Shown piece by piece: positions 26,394 to 35,529 of a stretch of DNA of 64,000 nt (its first letter is position 1; every line of letters begins with the position of its first letter). The stretch spans positions 156,401 through 220,400 of the forward strand of contig NZ_RJTN01000005.1 of NCBI RefSeq assembly GCF_005497185.1, read 5' to 3'. The stretch is from Pectobacterium polonicum. Its GTDB lineage: Bacteria; Pseudomonadota; Gammaproteobacteria; Enterobacterales; Enterobacteriaceae. The notes under the pieces were generated by a model. The model searched no databases. It worked only from the letters and a program-made list of their open reading frames with translations, and was not told the origin of the DNA. Both the position numbers and the translations under genes were made by a program.

Positions 26394-28700
26394 TTATAGC
26401 AGTGTAAAGCTGTCGCTCTTCACCCGCTGCGAATCCAGACCAATCATCACGTCGAATTTGCCAGGTTCCACCACCTGCTGCATGCGGGCATTGTAGAACT
26501 TCAGCGCTTCCTGATCGAGCGTGAAGGTGACCGTGCGGGATTCTCCCGGCTGTAGCATCACTTTCTCAAAACCACGTAACTCTTTCAGTGGGCGACTGAT
26601 GGAAGCCACGACATCGTGGAGATACAGCTGTACTACCGTTTCCCCTGCACGATTGCCGGTGTTTTTCACCGTGACGCTAGCGTTAATCGTCCCATTGCGC
26701 TTCATCGTCTGGCTGGACAACCGCACATCTGACACGCTGAACGTGGTATAGCTCAGGCCATAGCCAAACGGATAGAGTGGCCCGTTGGCTTCATCGTAAT
26801 AGTGAGAGGTATATTTACCTGGGTTTTCCGGCGTATAAGGACGGCCTGACGGTAGGTGATTGTAATAAATCGGAATCTGCCCGACAGAGCGCGGGAAGGA
26901 CATCGGTAGCTTGCCTGATGGGTTATAGTCACCAAACAGCACATCGGCAATTGCATTGCCACCTTCCGTGCCGCTAAACCAGGTTTCCAATAACGCATCG
27001 GCCTGCTGATCTTCACGCACCAGCGCCAAAGGGCGGCCGTTCATCAGCACCAGCACCAGCGGTTTCCCCGTGGCTTTCAGCGCCGCGATCAGATCGCGCT
27101 GGCCTTGCGGCAGATCGATATTCGAGCGGCTGGACGCTTCATGCGCCATCCCAGCGGCTTCACCGACGACTGCCACCACCACATCCGCTTTCTTCGCAGC
27201 TTCTACAGCTTCATCGATCATCACCTGAGGTGGACGTTTATCCACCTGCACAGCATCCTCATACTGATTCAGGAAATCGATGATGCCTTTGTGATTACTG
27301 ACGTTGGCACCTTTAGCATAAAGAATGGTCGCTTTATCGCCGACCGCATTCTTCAGACCCTGATAAACGGTAATTGTCTGTTTCGAAACGCCCGCCGCAG
27401 ACCAGCTTCCCATCGTATCGCGCTGGCTATCAGCCAATGGCCCAACGACGGCAATCGTGCCCTGCTTTTTCAGCGGCAACGTTTGCAGACGGTTTTTCAG
27501 CAGCACCAAGCTTTTACGCGCCACATCACGTGCATCCAGACGGTGTAAGCGGCTTTCCGCATTGGTATCCACCGGATCGGAACTCGCAACGCCCAAATGA
27601 CGATACGGATCTTCAAACAGCCCCATATCATATTTCACGTTCAAGACCTGACGGCAGGCATCGTCGATCTCCTGCACGCTCACTGCACCGCTTTTCACCA
27701 GCTCAGGCAGATAGCGCACGAAATACTCGTCACTCATGCTCATGCCGATACCGGATTTCACCGCCAGACGCGATGCATCACGCGGATCGCTGGCAACGCC
27801 ATGCTTAATCAGCTCTTTAATCGCACCGTGATCGGTAATGGTAATGCCTTTGAAATTCCACTGATCGCGTAGCACCTCCTTCAGCAACCAGCTGTTTGAG
27901 GTGGCCGGTGTACCGTTGATGGAGTTCAGTGCGACCATCACGCCACTGCTGCCCGCGTCAATCGCCGCTTTGTATGGCGGCATATAGTCCTGGAACATGC
28001 GCTGAGGGCTCATGTCCACCGTGTTATAGTCGCGTCCACCTTCAACCGCACCATAAAGCGCGTAGTGTTTGACGCTAGTCATCAGCGAGTGGCGTCCGGT
28101 TACGTCATCGCCCTGAAAGGATTTCACTACCACACCAGCAATTTTACTGGTCAACCAGGTGTCTTCACCGAAGCCTTCCGACACGCGACCCCAGCGCGGA
28201 TCGCGGGTGATATCCACCATCGGCGCCCAGGTCATGTTCAGACCGTCTTCCGTCGCTTCATAAGCCGCCACGCGCGCACTTTTCGCGATCGCGTCCATAT
28301 CCCAACTGGAGGCTAATCCCAGAGCAATAGGGAAAATAGTGCGTTGGCCGTGCACCACATCATAGGCGAAAAACAGCGGGATCTTCAGGCGGCTGAGTTG
28401 CATGACCTGATCCTGCATTGCACGAATATCCTGGCGGGTCACCGTATTAAAAATCGCGCCGACCTGACCATTTCTAATCATTTCGCGGATGGCTTCTTTC
28501 GGGTTATCCGTTCCGACGCTGATCAATCGGAGCTGGCCGATCTTCTCTTCCAGCGTCATTTTCTTCAGTAAGTCCGTGACAAACGCATCACGCTGCTGAT
28601 GTGAAGGCGATACTGATGCCGGCACAGACGTCAATTCCTGCGCAAACGCCGGATTACAGGCAAGTCCAATTGCTATAGTCAGTGAAGTAAGCCATTTCAT
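26394..28700 (-). CDS. bglX: Periplasmic beta-glucosidase BglX (GH3)
   Basis: A protein of 768 residues, within a few of E. coli BglX. It has a signal peptide (MKWLTSLTIAIGLACNPAFA), the GH3 N-terminal barrel with the nucleophile region KGITITDHGAI, the second GH3 domain and a C-terminal fibronectin-like domain (TVKNTGNRAGETVVQLYLHD). It hydrolyses terminal beta-glucosides in the periplasm, plausibly plant-derived ones. It is transcribed alone. Confidence 0.95.
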   Translation of the reverse strand: MKWLTSLTIAIGLACNPAFAQELTSVPASVSPSHQQRDAFVTDLLKKMTLEEKIGQLRLISVGTDNPKEAIREMIRNGQVGAIFNTVTRQDIRAMQDQVMQLSRLKIPLFFAYDVVHGQRTIFPIALGLASSWDMDAIAKSARVAAYEATEDGLNMTWAPMVDITRDPRWGRVSEGFGEDTWLTSKIAGVVVKSFQGDDVTGRHSLMTSVKHYALYGAVEGGRDYNTVDMSPQRMFQDYMPPYKAAIDAGSSGVMVALNSINGTPATSNSWLLKEVLRDQWNFKGITITDHGAIKELIKHGVASDPRDASRLAVKSGIGMSMSDEYFVRYLPELVKSGAVSVQEIDDACRQVLNVKYDMGLFEDPYRHLGVASSDPVDTNAESRLHRLDARDVARKSLVLLKNRLQTLPLKKQGTIAVVGPLADSQRDTMGSWSAAGVSKQTITVYQGLKNAVGDKATILYAKGANVSNHKGIIDFLNQYEDAVQVDKRPPQVMIDEAVEAAKKADVVVAVVGEAAGMAHEASSRSNIDLPQGQRDLIAALKATGKPLVLVLMNGRPLALVREDQQADALLETWFSGTEGGNAIADVLFGDYNPSGKLPMSFPRSVGQIPIYYNHLPSGRPYTPENPGKYTSHYYDEANGPLYPFGYGLSYTTFSVSDVRLSSQTMKRNGTINASVTVKNTGNRAGETVVQLYLHDVVASISRPLKELRGFEKVMLQPGESRTVTFTLDQEALKFYNARMQQVVEPGKFDVMIGLDSQRVKSDSFTLL

Positions 28701-28877
28701 TCGTTATAAAGACCCAGTCAATCCAGGCGTCAGAGCGTCAGATCAAAACGAGGCGCTGAAGCACAAGACAGGTTGAAGATTCCGACGGTCACATCCCTTC
28801 TCTGACAAGGCGAAAAACACCTTCTCCTGCCTTAAGCAAATAAGGTTTCCCGATAGAGGTTGCCGCACCGACGCACT

Positions 28878-28908
28878 CAAATGCACAGCGCGTAATATAG
28901 TGCATTTG
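28878..28908. promoter_or_regulatory. Perfect 9-bp inverted repeat with TGCAC core upstream of bglX
   Basis: CAAATGCAC (28878-28886) and GTGCATTTG (28900-28908) are exact inverse copies 13 bases apart. The TGCAC core recurs in the operator-like repeats upstream of the phosphonate importer (30529-30566), which suggests a shared regulator, perhaps the DeoR protein at 34612. That link is inference. Confidence 0.5.
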
Positions 28909-29019
28909 TTGAGATTTCATTTAATAAAAACTGCAAGAATAATGCTAAACGATACGCATAATTCACATTCAACCTACGCAAAATGGGCTGTAACGAGGAA
29001 AAAACGTACAGTGTGGAAC

Positions 29020-29050
29020 CACATGCGGCGGGCGGCCGCCGACGCATGTG
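29020..29050 (-). terminator. Hairpin after the aminotransferase gene
   Basis: CACATGCG and CGCATGTG pair perfectly, enclosing a very GC-rich centre that can itself pair. It begins 12 bases after the stop at 29063. There is no immediate U-run on the minus strand; T-rich sequence comes only about 20 bases later. Termination is likely but not canonical. Confidence 0.5.
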
Positions 29051-29062
29051 TCTCTGGGGGAA

Positions 29063-30409
29063 TTAACGCCGATGAGATTGCAAACTTAACGCTCGATCGA
29101 GCGATCCGACCAGCCAGTCAATATCATGCTCTTGAAATGCTAACGGCGGGCGCAGCTTCAATACATTCCCATGCGGGCCCGCAACCGATGTGAGGACACG
29201 CTCAGCACGAAGCTGTTCAACCACGTCCAGCGCCAGCGCTTTATCTGGAGTTTTGGTTTCTCGATCGCTGACCAGCTCAAAACCGATAAACAGCCCCGCC
29301 CCGCGCACATCGCCGATGCATGCATGACGGTCGGCAAGCAACGTCAGCTCCCGCTGCAATTTTTCCCCGACAATGCGGCTATGTTCCTGTAAACCTTCCG
29401 CGCGAATAACGTTTAATACCGCCTGCGCTGCCGCCATCGACACCGGGTTTCCACCAAACGTATTAAAATAGGGAATTTCATCGCTAAATGCCGCCAGCAC
29501 ATCGGCTTTTGCCAATAACGCCGACACCGGTATGCCGTTGCCCATCGGTTTACCCAATGTCACGACGTCCGGCACAATACCATGCCGGCCAAATCCCCAA
29601 AAATGCTCACCCGTGCGGGCAAAACCGGGCTGCACCTCATCCGCGATGAAAATCCCACCGTTGGCATGCACCACCTCTATCGCTGGTTGTAGGTAGCCAG
29701 CCGGCCCCGGCAATACGCCATCCGAGGAAAAAATGGAATCAGCCAGGAAACCGGCAAATTTGATGCCGTTCGCGGCCATATCATCAATTTGCATTTGAAT
29801 TTGCTGCGCAAACCACGCGCCCAAATCGGGCGCCTTCACTCGATAGCGATCGGGAGCAGGTACAAGACGCGTTGTCGCCGCCAGAGGCTGCCCGCTTCCA
29901 AGTGCCGGTGACGCACCGGACGTCAACTCACTGGTTCCGTGATAGGCTTCTCGGCTCACAATAATGCCTGTTCCGCCGCTGTAGGCTCGAGCCACACGGA
30001 TCGCAAGGTCGTTAGCCTCCGATCCGGTACACATATACATCGCCTTATTGATAGCGGCTGGCACCGTACTGAGAATATCCGCTGAGTAATCCAGAATTCG
30101 TTCGTGTAAATAGCGGGTATGGGTATTGAGCTGACGCATTTGCTCGTGAACGGCGTCGATGACCGCAGGGTGACAGTGCCCGATACTGGCGACATTGTTA
30201 TAGACATCCAGATATTTATGCCCGGCAGCATCCCACAGATATTGTCCCTCACCGCGAACCAGATGCACCGGATTACGGTAGAACAAACGATAAGAATCCC
30301 CTAACACCTCGGTGCGCCTATTCGTCAGCCTACGCGTAGACTCATCCAGTGCATCCGCATGCTCAGTGCGAAAACTGTTGGTATCCATAATGGTTGAGCG
30401 TGTCGCCAT
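29063..30409 (-). CDS. Class III (PLP) aminotransferase-fold enzyme linked to phosphonate uptake
   Basis: A protein of 448 residues. GSEAND (129-134), DEVQPGFARTG (from 257) and the PLP lysine in TLGKPMGNG (Lys-287) are present. The start pattern (LFYRNPVHLVRGEGQYLWDA, NNVASIGHCHPAV) resembles the AGXT2-like branch, which includes ethanolamine-phosphate phospho-lyase and the (R)-1-hydroxy-2-aminoethylphosphonate ammonia-lyase PbfA, as well as true transaminases. Beside a putative aminoethylphosphonate importer, a lyase or transaminase on an aminophosphonate is plausible but unproven. An AGGAG site 5 bases before the ATG at 30409 decides the start over 30472. Confidence 0.8.
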   Translation of the reverse strand: MATRSTIMDTNSFRTEHADALDESTRRLTNRRTEVLGDSYRLFYRNPVHLVRGEGQYLWDAAGHKYLDVYNNVASIGHCHPAVIDAVHEQMRQLNTHTRYLHERILDYSADILSTVPAAINKAMYMCTGSEANDLAIRVARAYSGGTGIIVSREAYHGTSELTSGASPALGSGQPLAATTRLVPAPDRYRVKAPDLGAWFAQQIQMQIDDMAANGIKFAGFLADSIFSSDGVLPGPAGYLQPAIEVVHANGGIFIADEVQPGFARTGEHFWGFGRHGIVPDVVTLGKPMGNGIPVSALLAKADVLAAFSDEIPYFNTFGGNPVSMAAAQAVLNVIRAEGLQEHSRIVGEKLQRELTLLADRHACIGDVRGAGLFIGFELVSDRETKTPDKALALDVVEQLRAERVLTSVAGPHGNVLKLRPPLAFQEHDIDWLVGSLDRALSLQSHRR

Positions 30410-30823
30410 AATGACTCCTGTATCAAGGTTGTGGCCCGACTGCGTATCACGTAGATAAAACGCATCGCGCATGTTCAGATAACACTCACCCTACACCAAA
30501 AGCAATAAAATACACAAATACAAAAAAATGCACTTTTTTGATGCACGAAAATGCCAAAAAAGTGCAATAAACTCATCACAAAAAAAGATGCACAATTCAA
30601 TTCATTCGTTATTCAAGTCACTTTACGCACTGAAAAAATAAATAAATCATTGATTAAATTAACAATAATAACAAAAAACCTCATCAACTCAGAAGATGGC
30701 ACGATTAGTGCTAAAACCTCATACCACTCGCCATAAACACAAAAATACACAAAGTGGCTCTGCGCCATTCGAGACGAGGGGAACACCGATGCCAACATTT
30801 TCCACAACCGTAGGGGAACATTT
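30410..30823. promoter_or_regulatory. Divergent control region of the phosphonate-type cluster (414 bp)
   Basis: This AT-rich region separates the aminotransferase gene (leftward) from the importer genes (rightward). It carries the 11-bp inverted repeat at 30529-30566 and a further GATGCAC copy near 30587-30593. No coding frame is convincing. Both promoters should lie here. Confidence 0.5.
30529..30566. promoter_or_regulatory. Perfect 11-bp inverted repeat, candidate operator
   Basis: TGCACTTTTTT (30529-30539) and AAAAAAGTGCA (30556-30566) are exact inverse copies separated by 16 bases that contain another ATGCAC. The spacing puts the two TGCAC cores on nearby helix faces. It lies centrally between the divergent genes and is a natural operator candidate for the DeoR regulator of the cluster. 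Confidence 0.6.
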
Positions 30824-31843
30824 ATGAACCGATCCTTATTTCGCCGCGTTAGTCTGCTTACTGCGTTCACCTGTGCCACGCTGGTTAACGCTGTGGCACA
30901 CGCTGGCACCATCACGGTCTATACCTCGCTGGAAGAAGATGAGATCAAAGATTACGTCGCACAGGCCAAGAAAGACTTGCCCGACCTGACCATTAACGTA
31001 CTACGTTTGTCCACTGGCGACCTTGGCCCACGGATTCTGGCCGAATCCAAAAATCCGCAGCATGACGTCATTTGGGGCTGGGCAGTGACCAGCGTGATGG
31101 ACCCACGGCTCTCTGCATTATTGGAACCTTACGATGCCAAAGGCAGTGACAGTCTCGCAGCCACCTATCGCGCGCCGGATCACAAGTGGTTCGCAGCAAC
31201 AGGTTATATGGCCGCCTTTTGCGTCAACACCGAAGCGCTAAAAGCCAAGAATCTTCCGGTGCCTGCATCCTGGCAAGATCTGACAAACCCGATCTATAAG
31301 GGGGAGATTGTGATGCCAAATCCCGTCTCGTCCGGCACCGGCTACCTGCAAATTGCCGCACTACTGCAAGCTAAAGGTGAACAAAACGGCTGGGCATTTT
31401 TGAAGTCGCTGGATGGCAATATCGCCCAGTACACCAAATCAGGCTCACGTCCGTGCAAAGCCGCACGCACGGGGGAATATGCCATCGGCGTGTCGCTGGC
31501 TTTCGCCGCGATGCAGTCAATTGAAGAAGGCTACCCCGTCAAAATGGTGATCCCAAACGATGGGGCTGGCTATGAGTTAGAAGCCTCCGCGCTGATGACC
31601 GCAGCCAAGAACAAACCGGACGCCAAACGCTTCCTTGACTGGACACTTTCCAGCCATGCCGCCGCGCTGTACACCAAATACAAAGAGATCGTGACTATTC
31701 CTGGCGTTGAACAGTCCAAAGCCGCGCAAATGGCGGGGCTGCCGGCCGATCTCACACACGTACTCTACCCCGTGGACTTTACCAAAAGCGCCAGCGATCG
31801 TGACGCCACACTGGCAACCTGGCAAAAATCCATCGGCCGGTAA
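30824..31843 (+). CDS. Putative 2-aminoethylphosphonate ABC transporter, periplasmic binding protein
   Basis: A protein of 339 residues with a signal peptide cleaved after AVAHA. It has the family-1 binding-protein layout: ITVYTSLEEDEIKDYVAQAK, GWAVTSVMDPRLSALLEP, then NPVSSGTGYLQIAALLQA. The combination with an ATPase and one fused permease matches the group annotated as putative aminoethylphosphonate importers (PhnS type). The substrate is inferred from that family and from the neighbouring aminotransferase. A GGGGA site lies 5 bases before the ATG. Confidence 0.82.
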   Translation: MNRSLFRRVSLLTAFTCATLVNAVAHAGTITVYTSLEEDEIKDYVAQAKKDLPDLTINVLRLSTGDLGPRILAESKNPQHDVIWGWAVTSVMDPRLSALLEPYDAKGSDSLAATYRAPDHKWFAATGYMAAFCVNTEALKAKNLPVPASWQDLTNPIYKGEIVMPNPVSSGTGYLQIAALLQAKGEQNGWAFLKSLDGNIAQYTKSGSRPCKAARTGEYAIGVSLAFAAMQSIEEGYPVKMVIPNDGAGYELEASALMTAAKNKPDAKRFLDWTLSSHAAALYTKYKEIVTIPGVEQSKAAQMAGLPADLTHVLYPVDFTKSASDRDATLATWQKSIGR

Positions 31844-31920
31844 CGGCCTGTATTCGCAGTAAAGGCTGCCGCGCAAAATCTGTTTAGCGTCGCGGCAGCC
31901 GTCATTAAGAGGTCGCATTC

Positions 31921-32931
31921 ATGGCACTGGTTATTCAAAATCTTCATAAAAGCTTTGACGGTTATGTCGCGCTCGATCGCATCAATTTGTCGATCGAAAA
32001 TGCCGAATTTGTCTGCCTCCTTGGGCCTAGCGGCTGTGGTAAAACAACGTTGCTGCGCATCATTGCCGGGCTACTAAGCTGCGACGGGGGGAAAATCACG
32101 CTGGACGATCGCGATCTGGTTAACGTACCGGCAAGGGAAAGAGGCTTCGGCATCGTCTTTCAGTCCTACTCACTTTTCCCCCACATGACGATTGCGCAAA
32201 ATATTGGTTATGGCCTCAAAATTCGCCAGACGCCTGCTGAGGAAATTACCGCACGCGTCAGCGATCTGTTGGATACCGTGCGCCTCAGCGGATTCGGTGA
32301 ACGTTATCCCAACCAGCTTTCAGGAGGACAGCAGCAGCGTGTCGCTATTGCACGCGCGCTGGCGGTCAACCCTTCCCTGCTATTACTGGATGAACCGCTC
32401 TCGGCACTGGATGCGCGCGTGCGCGCCGGATTGCGTCAGGAATTACGCGATGTGCAGCAGCGGCTCGGCATTCCGACTCTGATGGTCACGCACGATCAGG
32501 AAGAAGCAATGAGCATGGCGGATAAAATCATTTGTATGCACGGTGGACGCATTATTCAGGAAGGGACACCGCACGAACTCTATACCCGCCCACGCTCGCG
32601 TTTCGTTGCCGAATTCATGGGGCACAGCAATTTGCTGTCACGCGATGTCGTCAACACATGGATGCCAGAACTCCTCCCGTCTGTGCAAGAGCCTGCGCTA
32701 CCGGAAGATGCCGAATTATTTATCCGCCCAGAAAGAATTGCACTGCATAAAGCGGAAGGTGCAGAAGGACGGGTCATCAACACCAGTTTCCTCGGCAGTA
32801 TCCAACGCATACAGGTGATATGGAAATCTCAGCCGCTATTAGTCGAGACCAGCAGCGCCGTGAACTGGAATCCTGGCGACCCCATTCATCTCTCGATTCG
32901 CGCAGAAGACTGCGCCTGGGTGCAAGCATGA
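31921..32931 (+). CDS. Putative 2-aminoethylphosphonate ABC transporter, ATPase
   Basis: A protein of 336 residues. It has Walker [10 protein letters not shown], signature LSGGQQQR, Walker B LLLLDEP, the H-loop in MVTHDQEE and a C-terminal TOBE-like domain ([15 protein letters not shown]). The 77-base gap after the binding protein gene allows differential expression of the abundant binding protein. The stop overlaps the permease start (ATGA). Confidence 0.88.
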   Translation: MALVIQNLHKSFDGYVALDRINLSIENAEFVCLLGPSGCGKTTLLRIIAGLLSCDGGKITLDDRDLVNVPARERGFGIVFQSYSLFPHMTIAQNIGYGLKIRQTPAEEITARVSDLLDTVRLSGFGERYPNQLSGGQQQRVAIARALAVNPSLLLLDEPLSALDARVRAGLRQELRDVQQRLGIPTLMVTHDQEEAMSMADKIICMHGGRIIQEGTPHELYTRPRSRFVAEFMGHSNLLSRDVVNTWMPELLPSVQEPALPEDAELFIRPERIALHKAEGAEGRVINTSFLGSIQRIQVIWKSQPLLVETSSAVNWNPGDPIHLSIRAEDCAWVQA

Positions 32932-34580
32932 ATCAGACACATCTCCCTCCGCAAACGGTCAGCGATCGCTGGCTTTCTCGTCTGTGTCTGTGGGTTCCGC
33001 TGCTGGCGCTGCTCATGTTTTTCGGCATACCGATGCTAAGCATCGTCTGGCACAGTCTGCTGAACGATCAAAACGGTACGGTTGGATTATCAAACTATTT
33101 GGCGTTGATGGACTCACCCGGTATCTGGCGGGCGACCGCAAATAGCCTGTTACTTGGCACCGTCACCACGCTGGTCACGCTTTTGCTGGGATTTATTGTC
33201 GCCTATGGGTTGGAATGTACGGCAATGCCGGCAAAGCGTTTTATCGCCTTTTCGACCTCACTGCCGATACTTGCGCCTTCATTGGTGTTGGGATTGGGAT
33301 TGATTTTTCTGCTGGGAAGAAACGGCATCATCGGCAACATTATTGGCGTGCGATTAGATATTTATGGTTTCTGGGGGCTGTTGATCGCCAACGTCCTGTA
33401 CGCTCTGCCACAGGCGATTCTGATCATTCGCACCACACTGCGCCATAGCGATACGCGCCAGTATGAAGCCGCTAACGTTCTGGGTGCCTCTGACTGGCGG
33501 CAGTTTCTGGACATCACCCTCCCCGGTCTGAGATATGGCCTGCTGAGTGCGGCCTTTGTCATCTTTACCATCACGATCACCGATTTCGGCAACGCGATTG
33601 TCATCGGAGGTAACTTCTCGGTACTGGCGACCGAGATCTATAGCCAGGTCAGTGGCCAAATGAAATTCGGTATGGGGGCTGTTGTCGGGATTCTACTCCT
33701 GCTGCCTGCGGCTGCATCAATCTGGATAGAGCGCGCCACGACAAGACGGCAGAAAGCCATCGGCTCACATGCCGCTATCCCGCATGTTCCGCAACCGCTA
33801 CGCACACGCGATGTGTCGTTCTATCTGGCAACCATGACTATCGCACTCATGATTGTCACCGTTATCGGCACCGTCATTATTGCCAGCATGATCCGCCTAT
33901 GGCCATATCGTCTGGATCTGACGCTAAAACATTACGATATCGATCTCGCGGGAGGCTATACGCCACTGTGGACGTCAGTTTGGATCTCGGCGCTGGCGGC
34001 AGTGGTCGGCACCGCGCTGTTATTCCTGCTCACCTTCGGCATTCACCGCCAACCGGGCAAAGTTGCCAACACCGCCGTACTGCTTAGTGCATTGCCGGTT
34101 GCCGTTCCCGGCCTGGTGTTGGGGCTATCTTATGTGTTCACATTCAATACGGCCGATCTTCCCTGGGGGATGCTGTATGGATCGGCGCTGCTGGTGGCAT
34201 TATGTAATTATTACCACTATCACACGCAAGGCTACACCACGATGATGATGGGGATACGCAACGTTCCGCCTGCGATGGAAGATGCCACCACCGTTCTAGG
34301 CGGCGGCGTGGTGCGTATTTTACGTGATGTCTACCTGCCAGCCATGCGCGTCACGTTGATTTCGGTCGCTATGTTTTTATTCATGCGCTCAATGGTTACA
34401 CTATCAGCCGTGATTTTTTTGGTCACGCCGTCGTTGCCTTTAGGTGCCGTCACCGTGATGCGACTGGATGAAGCAGGCTTTACGTCACAGGCTGCCGCTT
34501 TTTCGACCTGTATTATGGGCATCGTGGCGGTGACCGCCTTGCTTCTGCACCTTGTAACAGAGAAGCGGCAATCATGGTAA
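32928..34580 (+). CDS. Putative 2-aminoethylphosphonate ABC transporter, fused permease
   Basis: A protein of 550 residues with two permease halves in one chain, about 12 membrane segments. Each half has an EAA-type loop: EAANVLGASDWRQFLDITLP and EDATTVLGGGVVRILRDVYL. This is the Fe/thiamine-type layout also found in PhnU. The frame is open from 32820, but the ATG at 32928 overlaps the ATPase stop by 4 bases and starts [15 protein letters not shown] before the first membrane segment, so it was chosen. Confidence 0.9.
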   Translation: MNQTHLPPQTVSDRWLSRLCLWVPLLALLMFFGIPMLSIVWHSLLNDQNGTVGLSNYLALMDSPGIWRATANSLLLGTVTTLVTLLLGFIVAYGLECTAMPAKRFIAFSTSLPILAPSLVLGLGLIFLLGRNGIIGNIIGVRLDIYGFWGLLIANVLYALPQAILIIRTTLRHSDTRQYEAANVLGASDWRQFLDITLPGLRYGLLSAAFVIFTITITDFGNAIVIGGNFSVLATEIYSQVSGQMKFGMGAVVGILLLLPAAASIWIERATTRRQKAIGSHAAIPHVPQPLRTRDVSFYLATMTIALMIVTVIGTVIIASMIRLWPYRLDLTLKHYDIDLAGGYTPLWTSVWISALAAVVGTALLFLLTFGIHRQPGKVANTAVLLSALPVAVPGLVLGLSYVFTFNTADLPWGMLYGSALLVALCNYYHYHTQGYTTMMMGIRNVPPAMEDATTVLGGGVVRILRDVYLPAMRVTLISVAMFLFMRSMVTLSAVIFLVTPSLPLGAVTVMRLDEAGFTSQAAAFSTCIMGIVAVTALLLHLVTEKRQSW

Positions 34581-34611
34581 CCGGTGTCACAACATTAACG
34601 AATGGACAGCT

Positions 34612-35382
34612 ATGTTAGAAGAAACGCGGTTACATCGCATACAGGCCCTGCTCTCAACATTAAACCGGGTGAGCACCGAGAAAATTATTCAACATCTCGG
34701 TGTTTCGCGCGAAACCGTACGACGCGATATTCTCAAGCTGGAAGCGGCAGGGGCGTTACGCCGCGTTCATGGTGGGATCGTAGCCACAACGGAAGAACCG
34801 GAACCACCGTTGTCCATTCGCAATACCGTGCGTGAAAAGGAAAAACAGGCCATTGCCCGCGCGGCAGTACAACAGCTACAGGCCGGGCAAACGCTGTTTA
34901 TCGACGCAGGTAGCACCACCTCTCTGTTCGCCGACGAACTGCTTTCCATGCCGGGAATGACGGTGGTTACCAACAGTCTCACCGTCGCGCAGAAACTTAC
35001 CGCAACGGAGTCTGTCGCACAACATAGCGTGATACTACTCGGTGGATACATGGGCGCCTCAGCACAGGCAACCAGCGGCGATATCACGATCAATGAACTG
35101 GAACGCTACCGCGCCGACGTGGCGATCCTCTCCCCAGTCGGGGTGGATGCGGCCTCTGGCGCAACCAGTTTTGCTCACCACGAAGCGGCCATTGCCCGAT
35201 CGATGGTGCAACATGCCAGAACGCGAATGATCCTCGCAGATCATAGCAAGATTGGTATCACGAGCCGCGTGGTCTATGCCACCATGCAGGAAATCGACAT
35301 GATCGTGACTGATACGCTTAGCGCAGACAAACCCGAACTCTCGTTACTCCAAAGGCATTGTCAGCAGGTTATCATCGCCTGA
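34612..35382 (+). CDS. DeoR-family transcriptional regulator
   Basis: A protein of 256 residues. The N-terminal HTH is typical (RIQALLSTLNRVSTEKIIQHL, GVSRETVRRDILKLEAAGAL, RRVHGG). The effector domain has the sugar-phosphate isomerase-like motifs IDAGSTTSLFADEL and LLGGYM. It lies 31 bases after the permease gene, so it is likely autoregulated with the importer. DeoR proteins usually sense a phosphorylated metabolite, which would suit a phosphonate or aminophosphate pathway. Confidence 0.9.
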   Translation: MLEETRLHRIQALLSTLNRVSTEKIIQHLGVSRETVRRDILKLEAAGALRRVHGGIVATTEEPEPPLSIRNTVREKEKQAIARAAVQQLQAGQTLFIDAGSTTSLFADELLSMPGMTVVTNSLTVAQKLTATESVAQHSVILLGGYMGASAQATSGDITINELERYRADVAILSPVGVDAASGATSFAHHEAAIARSMVQHARTRMILADHSKIGITSRVVYATMQEIDMIVTDTLSADKPELSLLQRHCQQVIIA

Positions 35383-35388
35383 TGAGCC

Positions 35389-35419
35389 GCGATGAAACAC
35401 CTTTCCTGTGGTTCATCGC
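35389..35419 (+). terminator. Hairpin after the DeoR gene
   Basis: GCGATGAA and TTCATCGC form a perfect 8-bp stem with a 15-base loop, extended by GCC/GGC with a bulge. It starts 6 bases after the stop. There is no U-run, so it is only a candidate terminator. Confidence 0.4.
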
Positions 35420-35529
35420 TGGCCTCAAACTGGGTTTGCATACTCGCCACACGGGTGGGTAAATGCAGGGTGATTTCTACCGTCTTTCGTGCTAATGCTA
35501 AGGCTTCGCTAATGCAAGGAGCCTCAGAC

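Larger units (their letters stand above)
28701..29062. promoter_or_regulatory. Intergenic region between bglX and the aminotransferase gene (362 bp)
   Basis: Both flanking genes run leftward, so this holds the bglX promoter and the 3' end of the aminotransferase gene. It contains the inverted repeat at 28878-28908 and the hairpin at 29020-29050, listed separately. No protein-coding frame in it is convincing. Confidence 0.5.
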
